Below are positions 32,496-46,467 of a stretch of 64,000 nt of DNA, in pieces. Both the position numbers and the translations under genes were made by a program. Under the pieces are notes generated by a model, which worked only from the letters and a program-made list of their open reading frames with translations, had not been told where the DNA came from and did not search any database. The DNA is from an uncultured bacterium (GTDB taxonomy: Bacteria; Patescibacteriota; Gracilibacteria; Absconditabacterales; Absconditicoccaceae), in contig CAMVNG010000001.1 in the NCBI GenBank assembly GCA_947168815.1, positions 372,001 through 436,000 on the forward strand, in the 5' to 3' direction. Positions within the stretch are counted from its first letter, which is position 1, and each line of letters begins with the position of its first letter.

Positions 32496-33818
32496 CTATT
32501 TCTCTAAAGAAGATTCTGCTATATCATAAATTGCTTGTTTGTATAGATTTCCCTTTTCTTCGAAATTTTTCCAGACACTATAACTTGGAGAAGCCGTAGA
32601 AAGAAGACAGATTTTTCCCTTTTCTGTATTTACAAAAGCAAAAGCTACCGCATCTTCCATCCTATCTGTATATAACAATCTCCCCTTAAAATTTTGTAAA
32701 AACTTTGCCATAATAGATCAAGATGGTGGAAAAAAAACAATATTCTGAATTCAATATTCCTGAACCATGTCTATTAATTTTCTAAAATCATATCCTCTAT
32801 TTGTTCCACCAAGAAATATAGTATCAACCCTCTTTCAAAAACTTTTTAATGCTTCTAACGTAGATTCTGGGGTTGTTGAAATAGCATCATCATAAAAAGT
32901 AATTCAATTAAATTCTCAAACCAATTCTAATCTATGCGGAAGCCCCCTAAAATTCTTTATAGTATTATGTACAACATCAATAGGAACCCCCAACTTCAAA
33001 GCAACAGCGATAGCTAGAGAAATATTTTGAACATTATGTTCTCATATTAACAACTTATCATCCGTTGAAAATAATGCTTCACCATTATAGACAAATTGAC
33101 CATCAGACCATGATGAAATACCTCAAATACCATAAGTTTCAATATTGTTATATTTATCAGAAAGTCCATATTCTTGAACTGTCTTCGCCAAAACAAAATT
33201 ATACTCAGATCCTTTTAAAATATTAAGCTTTGCTTGAACATAATGGTCAAATCAACCATGCCAATCCATATGCTCAGGAAAGATATTTCATAAAACAGAA
33301 ATATAATTTTTCTTTTCCAAACACTCCAACATATAACTCGAAAGTTCACAAACTACGTAATCATATTCTTCCTTAAAATTAATCTCATCAAGAACAGGAT
33401 TTCAAATATTTCAAACTAATTTTGTCGAAAATCAGGCATCTTTTAAAATTGTATATATTAAAGATGTCATTGTAGACTTTCCTTTACTTGCAGTAACGGC
33501 AATAACTTTTCCTTTATAATTATTGAAAAAGAACTGGATTTGTGTCAGTATTTTATCCTTAAAAGGAAGTAATTCTTCTGAATAAGGAACCCCAGCTGAC
33601 TTAAAAATAACATCATATTGACTCAAATGATCCAAATAATGCTCTCATGTCTCTACTCAAACCCCCGTACTTTCGAGTCATGGCTGGTCTTTCATATCAA
33701 GGACCGTCAATTTATTAAACGAAAAATTATTTTGAAGTAAGAAATTCAATGTGGACTTTCATTCCAATCAAAAGCCAAGAATTGCAATGTTCTTTCACTC
33801 AAACTGTTTCTTATCCAT
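32496..33818 (-). CDS. murD: UDP-N-acetylmuramoylalanine-D-glutamate ligase
   Basis: 440 residues. N-terminal Rossmann (IAILGFGLEGKSTLNFL), ATP loop AVTASKGKSTMTSL (family: GTxGKTT/S, here TASKGKST), VVCELSSYML, the metal-site region NIFPEHMDWHGGFDHYVQAK and GEHNVQNISLAIAVAL, then [30 protein letters not shown]. It adds D-Glu to UMAG during cytoplasmic peptidoglycan precursor synthesis, so this cell makes, or can complete, murein. Downstream of topA with a 31-base gap. Confidence 0.93.
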
Positions 33819-33849
33819 CCGAAAAAAGTATTAAGAAATAAAAAAATGT

Positions 33850-36183
33850 TTATTTCTTTTTCGTAATCTTTTTCCTGCTTACAGATTTCTTTTCTTCTTT
33901 CTTAATTCAAATAATATCTAAGCAATCATCTAACGTTAAATCAGTTGCATCCTTTCCTCACTTTGGAATCTTATAATTTTTTTTAGCATATTTAATATAC
34001 GGTCAATATGGTCAATTAAGAATCTGTATCTTTTCCTTTTCATATTCAAACTCACTAATATTCTTATTCTTCTCAATTTCAAGTTTATGCTGAATTAAAG
34101 GAATTGCTTCAGCCAATGAAATTGAAAAAGGATCAAGATTACTATCTTTAGGCATCGAAACAAAAATATTCTTATACTTTACATAAGGTCAAAATCTTCA
34201 AGTTGACGCTGTTACAACATCACCTTCCCATGTTCATAGATTTCTAGGAAGCGCAAAACACTGTAATGCCTCTTCTAAAGAAATAGTCTCAATTGTTTTA
34301 CCTACAGGAATAGACGCAAATTTCTTTTCAGGATCATCTTGATCTCATATTTGAATCATAGGTCAATATCTTCACATTCTTGCAACAACTTTTTTACCTG
34401 TACTTGGATGAATTCATAATTCTCTTTCTGTATTTACTCTATCTCTTCATGTTGTTTCAACAACTTGATCATGGAAAGGACCATAAAACTTTGAAATCAT
34501 CTTAACCCATTCCATCTTTCATTCAGCAATCTCATCAAATTCTTGCTCAACATTAGCCGTAAAACCATAATCCATTATTTCAGAAAAATTTTTATCCAAA
34601 AAATCCGTCACAATAATTCAAATATCAGTTGGAAACATTTTTTGTTTTTCTGCTCAAGTCAACTGTTCTCTTTCCTCTTTTTTAATTTCTCAATTTTTAT
34701 AAACCAACTCCAAATAATTCCTTTTTGTTCATTGACGATCTTCTTTTACTACATATTCTCTTTTCAAAATCGTAGAAATTGTTGGGGCATAAGTTGAAGG
34801 TCTTCCGATTCACTGTTCCTCTAATTTCTTAACAAGCGAAGCCTCAGTATATCTAGGTGGATGTTGTTTGAATTTTTCTGTTGCAACTATTCAATCCTCT
34901 TTTATACTATTTCATTTTTTCAAAACAGGAAGCATTCACTTCATTTCTTCATCCTCTTCATCATCAGTTGACTCAATATAGAGTTTAAGAAAACCATCAA
35001 ATTTTAAAACTTCACCATTAGCAACAAATTTATGCTTATCATTGGTTGAAATACCTATCACCACTTTTGTCTTTTCTATTTCTGCAGGAGCCATCTGAGA
35101 TGCAATTGTTCTCTTCCATATTAACTGATAAAGTTTTTTTTCACTAGGATCAGATCAAGCAATATGATTTTCCATATGGGTTGGCCTAATACATTCATGA
35201 GCTTCCTGCGCTCACTTAGATTTTGTAGTATACTTAGTTGGTTTAGAATATTTTTCTCAAAATTCTTGAGTAATCTGTTGCTTTGCAGCGTTTATTGCAA
35301 AATCAGACAAATTTACAGCATCTGTTCTCATATATGTGATATGTCACGCCTCATACAATTTTTGAGCAACCTGCATTGTCCTAGAAACAGAAAATCATAA
35401 TTTTCTACTAGCTTCCTGCTGTAATGTTGAAGTTGTAAACGGTGCTGACGGTGTCTTCTTTCATGGTTTAACATCAACATCCTCAACTTGATATTCCGCA
35501 TTATTCAAAGATGAAAAAAATTTCATCACCTCATTTTCAGACTTCAATTGTTTATTTAATTCAGCAACAAATTTCTTATCTTGCAAAGATATAAAGTTTC
35601 CCAATATTCTAAAAGCTGAAGCACTTTCAAAAGCTTGAATTTCTCTTTCTCTCTCTACTATTAATTTCACAGCAACAGACTGTACTCTTCATGCCGATAA
35701 TCCTGTTTTGATTTTTTTCCATAATACAGGAGAAAGTTCAAATCACACTAATCTATCTAAGACTCTCCTAGCTTGTTGAGCATCAACTAAACTCATGTCA
35801 ATTGTCCTTGGATTCTGAATAGCATGTTCTATAGCTGTTTTTGTAATTTCATGAAAAACAATTCTTGGTGTTGTTTTTACATCAAGCTTCAACTGATTAG
35901 CTAAATGCCAACCAATAGCTTCTCATTCACGATCCTCATCTGTTGCAATCCAGGTTTTTTCTGCTGATTCTGAAAGTCTTTTTAACTCAGAAAGAACCTT
36001 CCTTTTATCCGGAGAAACAACATATTTAGGCTCAAAATTATTTTCAACATCAATTCATAATTCCTTAGTTGGCAAATCTACAGTATGTCAAAACGATGCT
36101 TTTACCTCATAATCAGGACCTAGAAATTTTTTAATAGTTTGAGACTTTGCAGGAGATTCCACAATAACTAAGTTTTTTGGCAT
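33850..36183 (-). CDS. topA: DNA topoisomerase I
   Basis: 777 residues. TOPRIM domain at the N-terminus (VIVESPAKSQTI; DEDREGEAI), active-site Tyr in GHITYMRTD (Y284), and RPSTYAPTISTI. The C-terminal part has Toprim_C repeats (GRYGPMIQIG, GRFGPYVKY, GPYGPYIKY) instead of the zinc ribbons seen in E. coli; no CxxC pair is present. Ends in a basic Lys/Arg tail. Relaxes negative supercoils. The promoter is at 36220-36247. Confidence 0.95.
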
Positions 36184-36219
36184 TTTTTAATTTTTAATAA
36201 AGCAATCCAATCGATTTTT

Positions 36220-36247
36220 TATATAGCGAAATTAATATAGAGTTCAA
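36220..36247 (-). promoter_or_regulatory. Promoter for topA-murD
   Basis: Minus strand: TTGAAC (36242-36247), 16-base spacer, TATATA (36220-36225), about 37 bases ahead of the topA ATG. Confidence 0.55.
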
Positions 36248-36280
36248 GTGTAATTAAATTTAGAAAGGAGATTCCTATCA

Positions 36281-36793
36281 TTATTCTATTCATAGAATCT
36301 CAATTTTATCTCACTGTTCAAGTCATATTTTTTTTGCAACTCAACTACCCATCTCAATTACAAATAAATTTTTAACATTCGGCTTATAAATATCACAAAT
36401 CTCTTTCTCGCATGGATTTGCAGATATAATTTTTACAACTTCATAATTTTTATCAACCCATATAATATCTAAAGGTATTACCATATTCCTCATCCACATT
36501 CAATGATAGTCCTCTCAAGTGAAAACAAAAATCATACCACTTCACTCATTTAATTGTTCACGAAACATTAATCATAGTTCTCTTTTTTCTTGAGAATCAG
36601 CAATCTCCAAAGCAAAACAATAATCATTAAAACAGAATTGCGGTGAAGACTCCAAAAAAGAAGTCATTAATGAATTTTTTTGTTTGTAATAATATGAAAA
36701 AAAGAAAAACAAAATAATAAGCTTAATTCCAATGATAATAGCTAAACAATTTAAAAACATTTTCAAAGAATGTTTTTCATCATTTTTTGACAT
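36281..36793 (-). CDS. DUF192 family protein, membrane-anchored
   Basis: 170 residues. One N-terminal transmembrane helix (about residues 12-34) then a DUF192 (PF02643) domain: ALEIADSQEKRELGLMFRE, GMIFVF, MWMRNMVIPLDIIWVD, and NPC. The family has a small beta-barrel fold of unknown function, usually exported. Immediately upstream of topA on the same strand and divergent from lysS. Confidence 0.88.
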
Positions 36794-36816
36794 AACTCAT
36801 ATAGTAACGAATAAGA

Positions 36817-36844
36817 TTGCATTTAGAGTTTGAATTTTTATACT
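36817..36844 (+). promoter_or_regulatory. lysS promoter
   Basis: TTGCAT (36817-36822), 16-base spacer, TATACT (36839-36844). It overlaps an upstream in-frame ATG at 36830, so translation must start at 36881. Confidence 0.7.
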
Positions 36845-36880
36845 CTTGCAAGAAATTTATCTTTTTTGTCTAAAATTGCA

Positions 36881-38509
<1,629 letters not shown>

Positions 38510-38530
38510 CCAAAAAAATAATAATAAAAT

Positions 38531-38553
38531 GATCGATTTTCATCGATCTTTTT
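38531..38553 (+). terminator. lysS terminator
   Basis: GATCGAT/ATCGATC stem with a 4-base loop (38531-38548) followed by TTTTT; it may also serve convergent mutY. Confidence 0.8.
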
Positions 38554-38583
38554 ATTTTAATAAATAATTAAACAACAAAATTA

Positions 38584-39381
38584 TTAAGCTATTTTAACAT
38601 AATTATGAACAATCATAACTATCCCTTCTTTTTCCATGCCTTCCAATATTTTGTCTATATTTTTATGAGGAAATTGTTCTTGAATAGATTTTAATTCTAA
38701 AATATTATTACCTGATGTTAATTGTTTAACTATCCACCCTCTAACTTCCCTATCTGATCACTCAAACTTTGACTGTTTACCTAATGATTTAATCCTCGTT
38801 TTACGTGCCGTTAAATACATTGCTCAATAATCCATCAAAGCATTATGCCAATCCCTACTTCTTCATTCAGGGATTAACCTTTTAGCAATCATCGATAATT
38901 CATCATAAGAAATATCTTCCGGTAACTTCAATAAAAAAATTAAAACCCTTCTAATATTTGTATCTATAACAACTTCAGGTAAATTCCAGGCAAAAGAACA
39001 AATAGCTCATGCGGTATATGGTCAAATTCATGGCAATTCCAAAAGCAAATCTATACTTCACGGTAACTCTCCATTATATTTTTCAACAACAAGCTGAGCA
39101 CATTCTTGTAACCTTAGAGCTCTAGAATTAAATCATAATCATGACCAATATGAAAGAAGCTCAAGTTTTGATAAACTTGCAAGAGATCAATAATCTGGAA
39201 TATTTTGCATCCACCTGGTCCAATAGGGAATAACACGTTCAACTTGTGTCTGTTGCGACATTACCTCCGAAATATGAATTGCATAAGGATCACACGTATC
39301 CCTCCAAGGCAAGAATCTTTTGTGCGATGAATACCATGTAAGAATATTCTTTTGTAATAGATCAACTCAAGAAAAATCCAC
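38584..39381 (-). CDS. mutY: Adenine DNA glycosylase without Fe-S cluster
   Basis: 265 residues from GTG at 39381. The whole MutY core is present: LTWYSSHKRFLPWRDTCDPY, catalytic Glu in SEVMSQQTQVERV (E39), the HhH LELPGIGPYTAGA and the catalytic Asp in VIDTNIRRV (D140). The four cysteines of the 4Fe-4S loop, and the C-terminal NUDIX-like domain, are absent; instead the chain ends after a winged-helix-like tail. Starting at the first ATG (39261) would remove the catalytic Glu. Removes A opposite 8-oxoG. Confidence 0.88.
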
Positions 39382-39412
39382 CTTTACAGAAAAAGAAGAT
39401 AAAAACACATAC

Positions 39413-39440
39413 ACAGTAGACAAACAAAAAATAAATGCAA
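39413..39440 (-). promoter_or_regulatory. Promoter for mutY
   Basis: Minus strand: TTGCAT (39435-39440), 16-base spacer, TACTGT (39413-39418). The predicted start is about 25 bases ahead of the GTG at 39381, in support of that start codon. Confidence 0.45.
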
Positions 39441-39497
39441 GAAAAAACTATAAAAACCATCAAATCCTTTTTGTAAAGTCCATTTTAAGTAATCAAC

Positions 39498-39525
39498 TTG
39501 TATTTCAGCATTATTTCAATAGATA
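39498..39525 (+). promoter_or_regulatory. Candidate promoter of the ATP synthase operon
   Basis: TTGTAT (39498-39503), 16-base spacer, TAGATA (39520-39525), 43 bases ahead of the atpB ATG. The -10 match is weak. Confidence 0.4.
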
Positions 39526-39568
39526 TATCAACTACGAATATAAAAAATATTTAAGAAAAAAATTGAAT

Positions 39569-40435
39569 ATGGAAATTTTTCAACAAATATTGACAGATTT
39601 ACCAAGCTATCGAGATACCATTAAAGCATCTTTTTTTTCCGTACCTACACCCTTATTAAGAGGAGAGTTCTTTTTACTATTAATAATTCTTGTTTTCGCA
39701 ATATGTTACTACCTTTTTAAATCTGATAAACTTTTTCTATATTTTGGGAAACGCTTTATTCTTCTCTTCGAATTATGATTCGAAAAAATATATTGATTTT
39801 TCGATGAGATTCTCTGAGAAAACCAGAAATTTCGAGTAAAATCTTTTGTAATAGGTATTTTCTTCGTTATCCTATTTTCAAACCTAATGTGATCCCTAAT
39901 CGATTTTCTTAATACAATGTTTCCATGATTAGACACTTACATTACAGCACCGACAACTGATGCAAACTTTAATGTAGCTATGGCTTTAATCGCCGTCTTA
40001 CTAGTTTTATATCTTCAACGAAGAAAACTCTGAATATTGAAGTTTATATACTCTTATCTTCCAATTTTCTGAAAAAATATTATTACAATAGAAAAAGGGA
40101 ATAAACCTAATTATCTATACTATCCTTTACGACTATTTATCAAAATATTTGATATCATCATCTCTCTGTTTGTATGAATTCTTGATATTATATGAAATAT
40201 CGCAAAAGTCATCTCACTTTCCTTTAGGCTTACAGGGAATATGATGTCTTGAACAATTCTCCTTTGAATGTTAGTTGCTGGAATGAATCTATTAACTATG
40301 AAGATAACTAACACAGAATTCCCAATATTGTTTCCTTTAATTGTGGTACTTCAAGGATTATTGGTTGCTGTAATTCAAGCCTTTGTTTTTGCGTTATTAA
40401 CCGCAATTTTTATCAAAGTTGCAACAGAAGAATAG
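39569..40435 (+). CDS. atpB: F-type ATP synthase subunit a
   Basis: 288 residues, five to six hydrophobic helices. The essential Arg lies in SLSFRLTGNMMSGTILL (R220), matching E. coli aR210 (LRLFGNM); the C-terminal helix VIQAFVFALLTAIFIKVA carries the conserved Gln. It forms the ion half-channels next to the c ring. A longer in-frame start at 39320 is rejected because it would overlap the mutY coding region and its promoter. First gene of the operon; atpI is absent. Confidence 0.93.
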
Positions 40436-40460
40436 CCTTTATCTTTATTATTATATATCT

Positions 40461-40916
40461 ATGAATACTTTAGGTTTTTTATGAGCAGGTCTAGCTGTTG
40501 GTCTAGGTGGTATTGGTGCGGGATTTTGAGAAGCAATGATTGCTGCATCAGCAATGAACGCAATATTAAGAAATCCCGATTTAAAAGGTAAGTTAATGAC
40601 TTTTATGATTCTCTTTATTGCACTAGATGAAACCGTAGCAATTTATGGTCTTATTGTAGCTCTACAAATTCTATGAATAGACGCTACAAGTATGACAAAC
40701 CCTCATATGCTTATTGCGGCCGGACTTGCTGTAGGTCTTCCATGAATAGCAGTTTGAATTGGAGAATGACGGGTTGCTAAAACATCAGTTGAAAATATGT
40801 GAAAAAATCCTGAACTTAGTTCAACTTTTATGGTACTTACAATTTTAGGGATGGCTCTTGTTGAATCAGCCGCAATCTACTGATTAGTTGTTGCTTTTGA
40901 CCTTATTGGTGCTTAA
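40461..40916 (+). CDS. atpE: F-type ATP synthase subunit c, double hairpin, sodium-type
   Basis: 151 residues, about twice the usual length, with two helical hairpins in tandem (residues 1-70 and 80-151). Each has the same ligand set: Glu in GxGE (E24, E102), the ion-binding Glu 33 residues later (E57 in ALDETVAIY; E135 in ALVESAAIY), Thr or Ser next to it and Tyr at +5 (Y62, Y140). In sodium-type c rings this set binds Na+; a first-helix Glu is the two-carboxylate form. Both hairpins therefore appear active, unlike many V-type double hairpins with one site lost. Confidence 0.92.
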
Positions 40917-40938
40917 TTTTATCTTAAGAAAGAATCTG

Positions 40939-41427
40939 ATGGACATCCACATTGATTTAGTAATAGCATGAATTATAAATTTCTTAATATTAGTTTTTCT
41001 CTTCAGAAAATTATTATGAGATAAAATCGTTCAACAAGTAGAAGAAAGAAAAACTATGTTAGCTAAATTAAAGAAAGCAGATGATGAGTATAAAAGAATG
41101 ATAGAGTTTGCAAGAAAAGAGTCAGACTTAATCATTTCCAAAGCTGAAAAAAAGAAAAATGAATTAATCCACGAAGCTCACCTAGTCGCAGAAGAAGACA
41201 AGAAAAAGATTATAGAAGAAGGAAAATATAAAGTAAAAATTATGAAAGCCGATGCAGAACGCGAGAATGAAAAATTAGAAAAACAATTAAAAGAAGAACG
41301 AATTGATTCAGTAAAACAAACTTCAAAAAAAGTTGTAAAAAGATTATTAAAGCACAATAAAGAACTATCTGATGATTACTTCTGAGTTCTAGCGGAAGAT
41401 CTACAAGATCGCAATAAAATTTTTTAA
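40939..41427 (+). CDS. atpF: F-type ATP synthase subunit b
   Basis: 162 residues: one N-terminal membrane helix (LVIAGIINFLILVFLFRKLL) then a long charged coiled coil (EERKTMLAKLKKADDEYKRM...) to residue 145. It forms the peripheral stalk with delta. Standard layout and length, third in the operon. Confidence 0.93.
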
Positions 41428-41444
41428 TTAATACACAAAAATAA

Positions 41445-41897
41445 ATGGACAAAGAAGCCGTATTAAAAAAATTTCTAGAAGACAAAGAAGTGTATAAAGT
41501 AATTCAACATCTAGAAGTTATATTGGCTCTAGTAAGAAAATATTGAAAAAAACTTATGCTAAAAAATTTTATAAGTTGAATAGAAAAAATCAATAAAGAT
41601 ATTGCTGATTTAATCTATTTACTTGATGGAATACACCTTCTTAAAGAAAAAGAATTATCTAGATTTATACGCGATTTAAAGCAGAAAGTTGCAGAAAAAT
41701 ACCTCGATTTCAGATTATATTCAAACGATGAAAAAATTATTACACCTTTAAAAGATTTTCTTGAGAGACAATTTTGAAAAGGAGTAAATCTAGAATATGA
41801 GCCCATTGAATCTAACAATCTAACAGTACATATGAAGGGGCATGGATATTCATTTAATAGATCTTTAGAAACAGACATTGATAAACTACTAGCATAA
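41445..41897 (+). CDS. atpH: F-type ATP synthase subunit delta
   Basis: 150 residues, helical N-terminal domain and a C-terminal beta/alpha part ending in LTVHMKGHGYSFNRSLETDIDKLL, which matches the delta/OSCP end (D.S....L..L) loosely. It is shorter than the usual 175-180 residues. The assignment rests largely on its place between atpF and atpA, where delta is always found. Confidence 0.8.
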
Positions 41898-41924
41898 CCT
41901 TTAACTTTAATAAACAAATAACAG

Positions 41925-43433
41925 ATGTGAGTAATTCAAGAACTACTTGGACAAATTGAAGAATGAATTCAAAAGGCACAGCTTAACGACGATTTCCTAA
42001 AAAGATGAGAAATCCTCGAATTAAAAGATGGAGTTGCCACTGTTATATGACTTGATTCTGTTATGTTTTCAGAAATCGTTGTTTTCGATAACGGAATTAA
42101 AGGACTTGTACTTGACCTTTCCGTTGACGGAGTATGAGTTTTAGTCTTATGAGATTATACAAGCCTCAAACAAGGAGACACCGTACTTTCAACAGGACGT
42201 GTTTTTAGTGTAGGGGTATGAGAAGAATATCTCTGAAGAGTTTTAAACGGAATTTGAGAACCAATTGATGGAGGAAGAAGTATCAAACCTAAAAAATATT
42301 GATTAGTTGAAAAAATTGCACCTTGAGTAATTACAAGAAAATCTGTAAACGTTCCATTAGAAACAGGAATTAAATCAATAGATGCTATGGTTCCTATATG
42401 AAGATGACAGAGAGAATTAATTATTTGAAATAGACAAACAGGAAAAACAACAATAGCAACAGATACCATACTTAATCAAAAATGAAAAAATGTTTATTGT
42501 ATATACGTCGCTATCTGACAGAAAGAATCAAAAATTAGAAGAATTGTTGAAATGCTAAAAGAAAAAGGAGCAATGGAATATACCATTATTGTAAACGCAC
42601 CTATTTCTGATCCAGCAGTTATCCAATATATTGCTCCATACGTTTGATGCGCATTATGAGAATATTTCATGGAACACGGAAAAGACGCATTAATAATATA
42701 TGATGATCTTTCAAAACATGCTGTTGCATATAGAGAAATTTCCCTACTTCTAAGAAGACCTCCTGGAAGAGAAGCATATCCATGAGATGTCTTTTATCTA
42801 CACTCAAAGCTTCTTGAAAGAGCCGCCAGGGTTCAAGATGAGTTCTGAGGTGGTAGCTTAACAGCTCTACCAATAATAGAAACTCTGGATTCTGATATTT
42901 CAGCATATATTCCAACAAATGTAATATCAATTACAGATTGACAAATATTCTTAGAAACCGATCTTTTTAATTCTGGTTTTAAACCAGCTATTGACGTTGG
43001 ATTCTCTGTTTCAAGAGTTTGATGATCAGCACAGACCAAGATAATGAAAAAAGTTGCATGAAAATTAAGATTAGAATTAGCAACTTATAATGAATTAGCA
43101 AGTTTTTCTCAATTTGCATCAGATTTAGATGCTTCTACTAGAAGAAAACTAGATAACTGAGCTAAACTAATGGAAATGTTAAAACAGACTAACGATTCTC
43201 CTATTCCGTTCTATAAACAAGTTGTTCTTTTGTATATGGGAATCAATTGATATTTTGAAAAAATACCGTTAGAAGAAATAAAAAATATAGAAAAAACAAT
43301 GTATCAAAAATTAGACACCACCCATATTTCACTTGCTGAAGAAATAAAGAAACAAAAAGATTTAACACCAGAAATAGAAAATAGTATAAAAAAACTCATC
43401 TCAGAAATATTAAAAGAATGTGGATTCAACTAA
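41925..43433 (+). CDS. atpA: F-type ATP synthase subunit alpha
   Basis: 502 residues. P-loop GNRQTGKTT (K174), the alpha-specific DSVMFSEIV and GIGEPIDGG segments, [14 protein letters not shown], the [18 protein letters not shown] signature and the VGGSAQ loop with the catalytic Arg in FSVSRVGG. Regulatory nucleotide site of F1. Glycines at many conserved positions are TGA. Confidence 0.97.
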
Positions 43434-43456
43434 AATTTATTTAAAGGAATAACAAA

Positions 43457-43936
43457 ATGTTATTAAAAATTCATACAGTACATGGTGTAATTTTCGATGG
43501 AAATGTTGAAATGGTAGAGCTACCAACAAAAGTATGAGTGCTCTCAATTTTGCCACACCACAATCCACTAACCGCAATGATTACTCCTTGAATTGTAAAA
43601 TTTATTCCTCTTGAAAAAAGAAAAAGTGAATTCATTGCAGATACAGACTTTCTTTTTGAAGATGAAAAGATTACGATAGCAGTTTGAGAAGGTACTATTT
43701 ATACAGATTGAGCTGTTGTCATTTTATTTGTAGCATCTGCAACCATAACTCCAAAATCTGATCGTGAAGCACTCGAAGAAATGAAACAAAATTTAGAAAA
43801 ACAAATTAAAGAAATTAGAGCGTCTTGAAATTCTGATGAAATAGAAAGAGCTTATCTAAACCTCCAAAAACTTACCGCAGATATGGAACTTCTAAAAATA
43901 AAAGAAAGAAAATGAGGGAAAATACTTCGCAAGTAA
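43457..43936 (+). CDS. atpC: F-type ATP synthase subunit epsilon (moved position)
   Basis: 159 residues. N-terminal beta sandwich: LLKIHTVHGVIFDGNVEMVELPTKVGVLSILPHHNPL (the family GxxGILxxHxP loop) and IAVGEGTIYTDGAVVILFVASA; the C-terminal two-helix arm (about residues 97-159) is present and charged. It couples the rotor to the c ring and can inhibit F1. In nearly all F-type operons atpC is last; here it sits between atpA and atpG. Confidence 0.92.
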
Positions 43937-43957
43937 TTTATAGTCTCAAATAAAAAA

Positions 43958-44848
43958 ATGGCTAATTTAAAACAAGTGAGAACCAGAATAAAATCTGTAA
44001 AAAATCTTCAAAAAATAGTAAAAGCATTGGAGATTGTTTCTACCGTAAAATTACAAAAATTAAAAGGTGTTATCTCCTCATATAAAGATTTTATGCAAAG
44101 TTTTATTGAAGTTTTAAAAATTGTAAGAAAAGAAATAAACCTTTTTGACTTTGATGAAAAATCTTGGGACCCCAAAGGAAGAAGATTATTAATTGTTGTA
44201 ACATGAGACAAAGGTCTATGCTGAAGCATCAACTCAAGAATTTTTAAAAGGATGGAATCAAATTACGGCCAAGCAAAAGACAATGTCGACATCTTCGTTA
44301 TTTGAAAAAAATGAGTTGAATATTTCGTAAGAAACGGATGGAATGTTGTTGGATCAGCCATCATATCCGACAAAGTACTTCTTGCAGAAATTAATCCAAT
44401 ATCTGCTTATATTAAGAAAGCTTTAGAAGAAAAAAAATACTCAAAAATTAAAGTCTACTTCAACTTCTATAAGACAACAATGAATCAAGTTCTCACAAGA
44501 TTCAAATTATATCCACTAGACGAAGAAAGTTTTGAAAACTTCCTTGAAAACATAGAACTAAAAATGAATTTACTAGATGATATCAACAATAAATATTTAA
44601 TGGTAGAACCAGATATTGAAACTTTCAAATTTGATTTTATGCAATTACTCATAAGAACTATAATCTTTTCAGCAGTCATTCATAACAAAACAACAGAATA
44701 CGCAGCAAGAATGATAGCAATGAAAAATGCAAAGGATAACTGTACTGATTTACTATCAAATCTAAATCTTTTATACAACAAAACACGCCAATACAAAATC
44801 ACACAAGAGATAACTGAAATCGTTAGTGCAAGCACAGCAATCAATTAA
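43958..44848 (+). CDS. atpG: F-type ATP synthase subunit gamma
   Basis: 296 residues. N-terminal helix LKQVRTRIKSVKNLQKIVKALEIVSTVKLQK (family: I..R I.SV.nt.kIT.AM.mVs..kl.), VVTGDKGLCGSINSRI, and C-terminal helix SAVIHNKTTEYAARMIAMKNAKDNC (family: SE...RM.AM..A..NA). Central rotor shaft. Length and order of parts are normal. Confidence 0.95.
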
Positions 44849-44873
44849 TAATTTAATTTTTATTAAAAAAACA

Positions 44874-46352
<1,479 letters not shown>

Positions 46353-46412
46353 AACTTAACTAAGTTATTTTTCTACAATCAAAAATATAATTAAAATTTT
46401 TATTATAAATAC

Positions 46413-46446
46413 AAAAATCTCTAGAATAACACTTCTAGAGATTTTA
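46413..46446. terminator. Bidirectional terminator between atpD and the RND gene
   Basis: Perfect inverted repeat AAAATCTCTAGAA/TTCTAGAGATTTT with a 6-base loop, A run before and T run after. Lies midway between the convergent genes. Confidence 0.88.
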
Positions 46447-46467
46447 GATATCAACAAATATAGTTAT

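Noticed and set aside
36830-36880. Earlier in-frame ATG of lysS
   Set aside because: It overlaps the TTGCAT-16-TATACT promoter; the LysRS conserved part starts after 36881.
39320-39568. Longer N-terminus for ATP synthase subunit a
   Set aside because: The added residues are antisense to the mutY start and its promoter, are not hydrophobic and do not resemble subunit a; ATG 39569 fits.
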